A stretch of DNA of 64,000 nt from Prorocentrum cordatum. Lineage: Eukaryota > Sar > Dinophyceae > Prorocentrales > Prorocentraceae. The notes beneath the pieces are model-generated. The model ran no database searches. It was not told the DNA's origin and worked only from the letters and a program-made list of their open reading frames with translations. The position numbers were made by a program, and so were the translations under genes. The stretch spans positions 587,501 through 651,500 of the forward strand of contig CAUYUJ010020727.1 of NCBI GenBank assembly GCA_963575745.1. The letters are read 5' to 3'. Shown here one piece after another: positions 53,955 to 62,429 of this stretch (position 1 is its first letter; every line of letters starts with the position of its first letter).

Positions 53955-54320
53955 GATGAATCCGGGGGGGGGGGGGGGTCTATTAATCTTTTAGAAAGGA
54001 GAATATACGCCACGTGGTGCAATCCCTTTGGTGTTAGCTACAAACAGCAATCTATGTGGCGCAGTCTTTGTCGTGCAATCTATGTGGTGCAGCCGGTGTG
54101 GTGCAATCTATGCGTCGTGAGATTGTTGTCCAGTCTACGTGGTGCAATCTACGCGGTGAATTCTCGAGGCTCGAACAATCAGAATTGAGACCAAGATGCG
54201 GCAGAGACGGGCGGCGGCGACGGGCGGCGACAAGCCAGCCAGACCGACGCACATGCCCAGTGGGCGGCCGCGGCGGGCGACGACAAGCCAGCCGGACCGA
54301 CGTGCATGCCCAGTCTTTCA
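53955..54320. repeat. 3' module, TGCAATC array and CCAGACCGACG repeat
   Basis: A G-run (53964-53976) and CTTTTAGAAAGGAGAATA repeat the 3' module of the composite satellite. TGGTGCAATC units fill 54010-54165. Two roughly 52-base repeats with CGACAAGCCAGCCAGACCGA follow at 54229 and 54281. Confidence 0.75.
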
Positions 54321-54329
54321 GAAGACGCC

Positions 54330-55125
54330 TAAGATACTTTGAATGCAAGCATATTTGGGGCAAAAAACGGCTCGGAATGAAACCGCCGACAATGGGCGAG
54401 GCGTCGACGCGTCGGGGGTTCACGCTGCAGAAGTGTCACGACTTCGGCGCCCGGGCTCTCTATCTCGAAAGGTAGATCGGGCGTCAATTGATCGCCGCCG
54501 CTGGGAGCCCGTCAGCGCGTTAACTCCGTTGCACTCGTCCGAAAGCCAGGTGCTTCTGCGACAGTAACACGCTGATGGATTCCCGCGTCGGCGCGTCGTT
54601 GGTTTCGTCTACGCCCCCCCACCGCCAGCCCCAATGCCGCTCCCGCTGACCCCTCCCACTTGTTCGGTCGCAAATCATGGGGGCCTTGTAAAAGCCTTTT
54701 GAAATTCGTCTTTAGTGCTGGTTAGCGTCGATGAGGGCCCGGGAGTCGGTGAGATAACGCTGATTTAGTGTCGGCAAGCGTCGATGTAGTGTCGATTAGT
54801 GTCGATGTAGCGTCGATTGGCGTCGATTCGCAAGAGCGGACAAGATGGCATGGGTGGTTCCCATGAGTTGCCATCGAACTTCTTTCTTGTCCTCCCGCCC
54901 CCCGCCCCCCCAGTACCAACCCCTTCCCTCCCCCTCCCTGGCAGGGGGGCGCGCCCTGGGGTGGCGTGGGCAGCGTCGTCGAGCTGTCTTCGGCCGCAGT
55001 CGAGGGCTCTCAGGGGAGGGCTCTGCTTGGTGGGTAAAATCCTTTCAAGCATGCCCCTCCCTGTTCAAACCTGGTCTCGGCCCTGGCGCTGAGAGAAAAA
55101 GGAGAAAGGTGGCTGTCACTTGCAT
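54330..55125. other. no gene seen; short GTGTCGAT repeat
   Basis: Diverged TAGTGTCGATTAG units about 10-12 bases long fill 54760-54832. The rest is mixed. Confidence 0.45.
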
Positions 55126-55129
55126 CGAG

Positions 55130-55890
55130 CGTCGCGCCTTGAGCCGGGGGGCATGCCGCAGCACCATTCCATGCGAGGCGAAGTCTTGCCACATTTCATG
55201 CGCACAGTCTGTTATGTTTGCTGCCTGCCGTAAAACTGACGCAATCAGCCGCGAGTGCTCACGCGCCCAGCGCGCCCGACAGAAGCAGATGGGAAAGAGC
55301 GAGAGTTCACGGACAGGACGCATCTGACCGATAAGCAAGCGAAGCACTTCTTCGCGACGGGTTCGGACCATCGCCCAGTCGCGTGCCGCGCGTGCCAGGA
55401 AGAACGCAATCGGCCGCGAGAGCTTACGTGCTCCGCGTGCTCGAAAGAAGCAGATGGGAAAGAGTGAGAATTCACGGACAGGACGCATCTGACTGATAAG
55501 CAAGTGGAGCACTTCTTCGCGAAAGGTTCGGACCATCGCCCTGTCATGTGCCGCGCGTGCCAGGAATAACGCAATCAGCCGCGAGCGCTCGCGCGCTCCG
55601 CGTGCCCGAAAGAAGCAGATGGGGCAGAGCGAGAATTCGCGGACAGGACGCAGCTGACAGATGCGCAAGTGAGGAGCTTCTTCAAGAAGGCTTCGGCCCA
55701 TCGCTCGGTGTTGTGCCGAGCGTGCCACGAGCAAAGGCAGGCGGCGAAGAAGTTGGAATGCCCCGCATGTCCCCTGAAACAAGGACGGATCAAAGCCTGC
55801 GTTCACTGACGGCGGCCATCCCTCGACAGACCAGAAGAAGAATTGTTTCCACCGAGGCAGTCTGGTGGTTTGCGCCAAGTGCTATAAGGC
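55130..55890 (+). pseudogene. tandem CxxC zinc-binding-like repeat protein, broken
   Basis: Phase 1 holds a 55-residue (165-base) unit repeated about three times. Key words: LTCSACSKEADGKE, EFTDRTHLTDKQ, HFFATGSDHRPVACRACQEE; then HFFAKGSDHRPVMCRACQE; then QLTDAQVRSFFKKASAHRSV, LCRACHEQRQAAKKLECPAC. Two CxxC pairs per unit suggest a zinc ribbon, resembling CxxC modules seen in many dinoflagellate proteins (Stc1-like is one possibility). TGA at about 55465 and TAA near 55567 replace codons between units, and a further degenerate unit upstream (VCYVCCLP) has more stops. The first Cys pair of unit 3 is lost (ARSACP). The repeat remains highly similar at base level, so unit duplication is recent. 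Confidence 0.55.
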
Positions 55891-56046
55891 GGGACGGGCG
55901 CCTCGGAGAGACCCGCCGAAACGCCCTGCGGAGGCAAGTGACGAGCACGGCGGGAAGCAACGCAAGTTGCGAGGAATCTGACCGCGAGTCGCGCGCGCGC
56001 CGTCTTCGGGGCTCTCTTGGGCCGTCCTCGGCCCCTCTTACAATAT

Positions 56047-56880
56047 ACGTTTTACGAAGGGAACGGGCGATTTTGTGCGTCTAAAAGGCCCTCTTGTGGC
56101 GCATCGTGGATGCCTCTTGGGGCGTCTTGGGGGCCTCTTTAGCCGTCTGGAGGCCGTCGTCAGTGTTTTTGATCGTTCTTGGACCGTCTGGGACCATGTG
56201 GAGCTTTGTGGAGGCCACTCGGATCGCTCCTGGAGCGCTCTCGGGCCGTTTTCGGAGCCCTTTTGGGCCGTCTTGGACGTCTGTTGGCCCGTCTTGGGGC
56301 CCTCGGGGGCAATGTGGGGAACCCTCTTGGAGGTGTCTTGGGCCGCTTGGGAGCGGGTTTGGGGGGCTCTGGGGCCGTCGAGGAGCGGGGGGCACCCCAA
56401 AAGGCGCACGTGTGAAAAATATACGTTTCACGAAGGGAACGGGCGATTTTGTGCGTCTAGAGGGCCTCTTGGGGCGAATCTTGGATGCCTCTTGAGGCGT
56501 TTTGGGGGGCCTCGTGAGCCGTCGGGAGGCCGTCGTCGATGTTTTTGATCGCTCTTGGACCGTCTGGGACCATGTGGAGCTTAGTGGAGGCCATTCGGAA
56601 CGCTCCTGGAGCGCTCTTGGGGCCATTTTCGGAGCCCTCTTGGGCCGTCTTGGGGCCCTCTAGGGGTCTGTGGGGGACCCTCTGCGAGGCTTCTGGGGCC
56701 GTCTGGGAGCGGGTTTGGGGGCCTCTGGGGCCGTCGGGGAGCGTCGGAAAGGTCCAAAGCCGAATTTGTGAAAAATGTACGTTTCACTACGGGAATGGGC
56801 CAATTTTGCGTCTAGGGACCCTCGCGGAACGCATCTCGGAGGCCCTCGGGGGGGCTCGTGGGGACCTCTTCTGCCGATGA
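56047..56880. repeat. roughly 365-bp tandem repeat related to the 12-bp CTCTTGGGGC family
   Basis: ACGTTTCACGAAGGGAACGG or a close variant starts at 56047, 56423 and 56779 (units of 376 and 356). Each unit has GGGCGATTTTGTGCGTCTA, then CTCTTGGGGCG-type 12-mers, CCGTCTGGGACCATGTGGAG and GAGCGGGTTTGGGGG. The third unit is partial. Confidence 0.8.
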
Positions 56881-57600
56881 GTGGTTTCTACCATGATGGC
56901 TTGGCGTCCACGACGACCAAAGGAATGAACGACACTTCGCGCTAGGCACTCTTCGGGCATGCGCGGCGTACCGTGCCACGAACGCGTCGCGCCACCAAGG
57001 TGGTTTCACGCCTTCAGACGGCGAGCGGGCGCTGCAACAGTCCATCCGCGAGGCGGTCGGGGGCCGCGCCAGGTCCGAGAGATTCCTCGCCGAGGTCTGG
57101 CGCGACCGGCAGGGATTCCGACGCTGAGCGGCCGGCCAAAGTGTGTGCAGTTTCCCCAATCCTCCCTCTGCCTCTCTACTCCTCCTCTTCCCCTCCCCGC
57201 CTCGTTTTTTTTTGTTTTCCTTTTTTGATTTTTTTCTTCTGGCCCTGTGGTGCAAAGCGGTCCCTCCTGCTGTCGTCTCCTTAGTCGTCGTCGTCTTCTC
57301 GCCTCTTCCGTTTCTCTCGCCCTTCCCGTTTTTTTCTGTTGGCCGTCGACCTTTTTTCCCAATTCGGGGGCTGCCCTTCGCTGCTGGCTGGTGAACGGTG
57401 CGCCCCCATTTGTCCGCTTGCGGATGCGTGGGTGCATCGATCGTTTCCTGCGGCCTGGTACCGCCCATGCTCCTTCCTGGGTCTCGCCCGTCTTTGCTGC
57501 ATGCTGGTAGACCGTGCGGCTCCAGGCCCGGGGCTTTTCCGGCCACGTGCGCAGGTCGGAACATGTGTGTGGCGGCATCGCTTCCACGCTTCAACAGGGC
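56881..57600. other. no gene seen; pyrimidine-rich
   Basis: CT- and T-rich stretches at 57150-57260 and 57290-57360. Frames on both strands are low-complexity. Confidence 0.4.
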
Positions 57601-58350
57601 CGGTGTTGCGGCCGAAGCGCTCGTCGAGGGCGGTCCCCCTCCTTCCTCTCCCCCGTCCTCTGCCTCCGTCCTCCTCCCCCGCCTCTTCCCCTCCTCCTCG
57701 TGTTTTTGTCCTGTTGATGAAACCGTAACAGTTTGGACGCTAGAGCAGCTTTTCGGCGTGGGGGGGGGGTGGGGGGGGGCAATATTTGTCCCCCGTGCGC
57801 GTTCCCACAAGCACCAGGCAAATAGCGTCTCCTTCGACTGATCTGGCCTTTGCCCTGGTCCTGCTCGGCAAGCCTCCGGAATGGGACGGGGGCCACCCGC
57901 CCAGGAGTCTGTGCGACAGGACTCGCCCCCATCGGGTCTCGTGTCCACCCATGGCCCCTCGCCTCTCTGGCAGGCTTTCGCCGTCGGCGCTGCAGTCCAC
58001 TCGGATTGGTGCCGCACCGTTCGTCCCTCGTGGTGGAGCCCTGTTTGACAAACTTTCGGCCGTCAGTCTTCGTTAGTTTTTGTTCGGGCTGGCCAGGGGG
58101 CCTGGTTTGCAGCCGAGGTGCTCGTCGAGGGCGTGTCTCCTCCCTTCCCCCCTCCTCTTCCGCCTCCGTCGTCCGCCTCCCCTCCTCCCCTCCTCCCTGG
58201 TTGAACCGTGGTGTGTTGTCCAATCGAACCAGCCAGAGGGCCCGTGATGCAGCCGAGGCGCTCGTCGAGGGCGACGCACCTCCCCTCCCTCCTCCGTCCT
58301 CCGCCTCTCTTCCCCCTCCCTCCTCCACGGAGGTCGATGTTGGTGTTTCT
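57601..58350. repeat. three-copy module GCAGCCGAGGCGCTCGTCGA plus CTCC tract
   Basis: The module starts near 57608, 58109 and 58249. Each copy is followed by CCTCCCTCC-type pyrimidine sequence and CGTCCTCCGCCTC. The last two copies are 140 bases apart. Confidence 0.7.
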
Positions 58351-59275
58351 ACGGAGTGGCAGTTTTGCATGAGGTATTGCATGATATGTTTGTTGTCTAT
58401 CCCAGGTGGCGCTGCGCAGAAGGAGCGTAGTTTTCCTAATTGCGCAAGCCATCTGCCCGCGGGTCCGTCGGTTCCGCGCGGGCGGCGCCGGCGCCACGCC
58501 AAGTATGCTTGCCGGTCGCTTCGCCCCGTCTTGCCCAGAAATTCGCGATAGGTCACCAGCGGGCTCTAGCTGCTGCCACATTGTGTTGGCGCAGTTCCTC
58601 CTCCCCTCCTCTCCTCGCCTCCTCCTTTCTTGGCTCTTCTCTCCCCCACTCTTTTTGAACCATATTTGATGTTTCAGCTTGCCTGTAGCATCGTTCGCTC
58701 GCACACTTGGCGTAGCCACACTGCCTAGGCCTGAGGCTCTGCTCCAGCTAATATGCTTGCTGCTCGTGTGGGTCCTTTGTGCGAGTACCTTCTCTGGCGT
58801 TGGCCGTGGAGACTGGTCTACGCACGCACGAGCTTTAGTTTACAACTGCCCGCTGGCTTCTCTCCTCTTCCTCCCGCTCCTTCTCCTTTGCCCTCTCCCC
58901 ACTCGCGTTGGGCACATGTGCGAGTCCCGCCGTCATCACCCTTCAGGGGTACGCACGCGCGCGTTCGCTGACATTTAGTGGCGCAGTACGGCCTGTGGAA
59001 GTAATTCGGTCGACGCAGTTGCGGGTGGGCACAGGAATCTGCTATCAAACTCAGTCGTTTCCAGCGTGGTGGTTCCACCATGCGCGATTTGCTGCTGGCC
59101 GCAGAGTGTCCGCTTTTATGACAGGACCCTGGCACTGCAACGCGAAGAGTCACTTGGTGCATTGGTCATCGGCTGTCCGCGTCCCTCTCCCGACACCCTC
59201 CCCCCCTCTCCAAAAATAGCGCCGGAAAAAAAAAAAAAACATACGTGCATGTATGCAAGCATACATACATCCATG
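58351..59275. other. no gene seen; poly-A tract at 59225
   Basis: Mixed sequence with short frames. A 15-A tract at about 59225-59240 and CATACATACATCCATG precede the retroelement at the window end. Confidence 0.4.
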
Positions 59276-59369
59276 ATTGCAGCGATTCCTCGACGCGCGG
59301 GGGCTCTGGCTTCAAGCTCTCATTCGGCGGGCGCCCGCGCGCCCCGTTTCTCCGCGCACCATCCAGTGG

Positions 59370-59885
59370 ATGCTGGCCTCGCTCCTGGCGGCGGCGGCGT
59401 CCTCTTGCAGCCGGCGGGCGCCTGCTGCCTCCCTGGCTGGGGCCGGCGCCTCGCTGGGCAGCGCGGCGCCTGGGTCCGCTGTGCAGACCGTCAACGTGCA
59501 ACTGACCCCTTGCGGGGCCGGCGGCTCGCCGGCGGGCGCGGCCCCCTGCGCGGGCCCTGCGACACGAGACGTGGGTACGCAGACGGATCCCGAGGAGCCG
59601 GCGCCCCGCCCGATTCTGGCCGCCCCGCCCCGCGCGCTCCGAGCGGCGCGCGCCGAGACCTGGGCCTACGCGGTCTGGGCGAGCCCAGCTGCCCCGGACC
59701 TCGTGGGGGTCCACTGCGGCGCGCGGCGGGCTTGGGAGGCCATCGCCGGGCGGATCGGCGGGTACCGCTCTTTCCGCGGCGACCGCCTGCGCCGCTTCGC
59801 CTCGGAGGACGAGGCGATTGCTGGCTACCTCGCCGAGGCCGCCCGCCACGGCGCCCCTGTGCCGCCTCCTCTCCACCGCTGGTGA
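59370..59885 (+). CDS. ORF with RNase H1-N / viroplasmin-like domain
   Basis: Phase 0; the frame is open from 59277, and the first in-frame ATG is 59370 (MLASLLAAAASSCSRRAPAA). After an Ala/Pro/Gly-rich lead the last 70 residues read TWAYAVWASPAAPDLVGVHC, RRAWEAIAGRIGGYRSFRGD and RLRRFASEDEAIAGYLAEAA. A YAV..G..... W......... G..RRF.S.DEA...Y pattern is that of the small double-stranded-RNA/hybrid-binding domain at the N terminus of RNase H1 and in caulimovirus protein VI. In the element it may bind RNA-DNA hybrids. The stop TGA overlaps the ATG of the next frame (TGATG). A competing frame (phase 2) is open through the same bases. Confidence 0.55.
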   Translation: MLASLLAAAASSCSRRAPAASLAGAGASLGSAAPGSAVQTVNVQLTPCGAGGSPAGAAPCAGPATRDVGTQTDPEEPAPRPILAAPPRALRAARAETWAYAVWASPAAPDLVGVHCGARRAWEAIAGRIGGYRSFRGDRLRRFASEDEAIAGYLAEAARHGAPVPPPLHRW

Positions 59886-61267
59886 TGATGGCTCAGGAGG
59901 AGAACGCGGTCGACACTGGCGAGGAGGGGGACGAGGACCTCAGCGCTTGGTTTTTGTGCGCCACGCCCCAGAACGTGCCAGCCGCGGCGCGGCTGCCCGC
60001 CCCTGCTGCTGGAGAGATCGCTGGAGAGTTCGGGTTCCTCACGCTGAAGGCTGGCGAGGGCGAGGTCTACGCCTTCCACGACGATGGCCGGGGGTCCGAC
60101 CCAGTGGCTGCTGCGAAGGCGGTCCCCGCCATGATGGTGGCCGCTCTGGACTCTCTGCCAGGCGCTGGCGAGCCCGCGCTCGTGACGACAGGCGTACCGC
60201 AGGAGATGAGGCTGGCGCCGCCGGCCTCCGGACCGCCGCTCCGCCCCCCTCCGGTGCCCGGGCTCCAGCCAGCGGTCGCCGAGGCTGGGTTCCGCGCGCG
60301 GTTCGCAGGGGGGGCCTCTCTGCTCCCCCCAGCCGCCACGACGCCGCCGAGCGAGCTGCTGGAGCAGCAGCGGGCTTGCGCGGTCGAGGAGTTGAGGAGC
60401 CCGGCCGTGGAGGTGGCGGAGCTGAAGCGGCAGCGGGCAGCCCCTCACGTGCAGCCGGCTGCTCTGCCCGCCCCCCCGAAGGCGCCGGCCAGGAAGGCCC
60501 TCACCAGGCAGGCGCCGCAGCAGCAGCAGCGGGTCCTGGAGCAGATCCTGGTCGGGCAGAACGCGCTCTGGGAGAGGATCGCAGCTTTGGAGGGCTTGCC
60601 CGCCGCGCGCGCCGCTGCGGCCGCCGTCGGGCCACCTCCGCCCCTCTGGGGAGGCGCGGCGGACCCGTTCCCGCAGCGGCCCCCCGCCGGCCAAGCGACC
60701 TCGGGCTCCCAAGGCCCTGCTCTGTCGCCGGGCCCTCCGCCCCCACCCCCGCGCAGCTCTGCCCCTTCGCTAGCGGGCCAGACCGCGGAACCCCAGCCCC
60801 CTGTGGCTCCCGCAGGGGCCAGCGGCCGCGTGGAGCAGCTGACGACCCGGCTGGTCCAGCAGGCGTCATGGAGGGGGGGCCTGGCTCAGAGCGGTGGTCG
60901 CCTACCAGACGCACTGTCGCTCCTGGCGGACGGCGGGCACGACGACGGGCTCGGCGAGAGCGCTGGCATGCAACTTGGCGGCGCGCGCGGCGCTGCCGCC
61001 CTGAGGCGTTTCCGATGTCAGGTCCAGAGCAGCCCCCAGGCCTTCTCCGCCATGGCCAGGAGGAACCGCCGGCTCAACATGACGGGTGCCGCGAGCGAGG
61101 AGGGCATGAGCGACTCCATGATCGGCTACGCCAAGGACACGCTGGCCCTCGAGGGCGCGGAGCGGATGCTGGTGCCGGCTGCCGCCCCGAGGGCCGAGGA
61201 GGACGGAGTAAGGAGGGGGGGCCCGCAGCGCCAAGGCAAGGCCTCTGGCGCGCCCCCCCACGAGTGA
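59885..61267 (+). CDS. gag-like ORF of the second retroelement
   Basis: The ATG at 59885 overlaps the previous stop; 460 codons to TGA at 61265. Acidic start (EENAVDTGEEGDEDLSAW), a folded-looking part (IAGEFGFLTLKAGEGEVYAF), a long helix (SELLEQQRACAVEELRSPAV, VLEQILVGQNALWERIAALE) within Pro/Ala-rich linkers, and a conserved C-terminal part (GRVEQLTTRLVQQASWRGGL, ALRRFRCQVQSSPQAFSAMA, RRNRRLNMTGAASEEGMSDS). The last resembles the region before the RT in related dinoflagellate proteins, so this may be the N-terminal part of one polyprotein. The RT-like continuation is in another phase just downstream. No zinc knuckle is seen. Confidence 0.6.
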   Translation: MMAQEENAVDTGEEGDEDLSAWFLCATPQNVPAAARLPAPAAGEIAGEFGFLTLKAGEGEVYAFHDDGRGSDPVAAAKAVPAMMVAALDSLPGAGEPALVTTGVPQEMRLAPPASGPPLRPPPVPGLQPAVAEAGFRARFAGGASLLPPAATTPPSELLEQQRACAVEELRSPAVEVAELKRQRAAPHVQPAALPAPPKAPARKALTRQAPQQQQRVLEQILVGQNALWERIAALEGLPAARAAAAAVGPPPPLWGGAADPFPQRPPAGQATSGSQGPALSPGPPPPPPRSSAPSLAGQTAEPQPPVAPAGASGRVEQLTTRLVQQASWRGGLAQSGGRLPDALSLLADGGHDDGLGESAGMQLGGARGAAALRRFRCQVQSSPQAFSAMARRNRRLNMTGAASEEGMSDSMIGYAKDTLALEGAERMLVPAAAPRAEEDGVRRGGPQRQGKASGAPPHE

Positions 61268-61299
61268 GAGCGGGGCTCCCTAGGCTGGCTGGCCCGGGA

Positions 61300-62429
61300 G
61301 CTCTGCATGACGCTGCCCCAGCCTCGTGTCCGCGCGGACGCGCGGGGGGCCGCAGGAGGCTGGTGGGCGGCAGCAATTCGCTGGACGTGGGCATCCGCTG
61401 GGGTTTTGGCCTGATCCGCCGCCTGCGCGGGCTTCGCACAGCCTTCGGCGCCTTCGTCCGCTCCTCCATGCACGCCGCTGGGTTCCAGGAGGTTGCGACT
61501 CCTGCTGCCGGTCTGCTGCCCTGCCCCCCGCCCTTCGGGTGGGCTGCTGGTGCCCCCCCGCGGGGCGTGGGCGCTCGCAGGCGATGGCTTCGCACTCACG
61601 TCGAGCACATGTGGGTCAACGCCGTCGCCCTCGCTCTCTCCCACCTGCACCTGGGCGAGTCGCGGAGCTGCCCGCCGCGCGCCCGCGCGGGGAGGCCTCT
61701 CAGTTCGTCTCAGTCCGAGATGGCGTCCAGGCTGAGGAGGCTTGTGCGACCGATGTGCCGGCCCCTGCAATGGCAAGGTGGCCGCGTGGAGAAGGCCGAC
61801 GCTCTGCTCGACTATCTCCTGAATGCGATGCATCTCCCCCTGGGCGCCGTGGCGCCCTCTCCTGACTCCGAGGTGATGACCATCGACCCGAGCAAGGCTC
61901 CCTTCGCCAAGGCCGAGTGTCACTTCGACCCCCTGGCGTTCCTGGCCCCGTTTTCCGCCGCCACGCTCTTAGAGCCTCGGCTGCTGGCGCGGGATGGGCC
62001 GGGCGCCGGCCCTCTGGCGCGCGCGGCCGGGCCCCCGACCCGACCCCCTCCTGCGAGGCCGGCCCGCCAGGCGGGCAAGCCTGGCGACCTCCTCCAGTAC
62101 CTGAAGCAGTGGGATGACGTGGGGCGACTGGAGCTGGTCGACGCGGCCGACTCCCCGCAGGCCCTGCGAGGTACCCGATTCCCCGTGTTCAAGGACGCCC
62201 ACACGCAGAGGGTTGTCTTCAATCGCATCGCTCGCAACTCGGCGGAGTTGCCGCTGGGCGGCTTCTCCAGACTGACCCCGAGCGCCGCTACGCTGGTGGA
62301 CCTGGAGGTGCCGGCTGGCTCTGTCTTGCGCGTCTGGGCGGGCGACCCACAGGACTTCTATCCCGCCTTTGACTGCATTTACGACATGGCCCGCACCAAC
62401 GACGTGGCGCTCCCCCTCCGAGGCTCTAG
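61300..62429 (+). CDS. reverse transcriptase, N-terminal half
   Basis: Phase 1 part of a frame open from 59818 to TGA at 62515. Only the part after about 61330 fits the family: SNSLDVGIRWGFGLIRRLRG, VEHMWVNAVALALSHLHLGE, SEMASRLRRLVRPMCRPLQW, then GKPGDLLQYLKQWDDVGRLE, LVDAADSPQALRGTRFPVFK, DAHTQRVVFNRIARNSAELP and LRVWAGDPQDFYPAFDCIYD. FPVFKD..TQR.VFNR is RT block 1, and GDPQDFYPAF is motif A with its Asp followed by Phe-Tyr. ARTNDVALPL ends the match. The frame must then move to phase 0, where the partner half is open from 62430, just after a TAG at 62427. An intron or a single indel would both explain it. Confidence 0.65.

Noticed and set aside
55045-55878. Minus-strand 277-codon frame opposite the CxxC repeats
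   Set aside because: The repeat also keeps the complement open; the plus strand has regularly spaced CxxC pairs, a more specific pattern.
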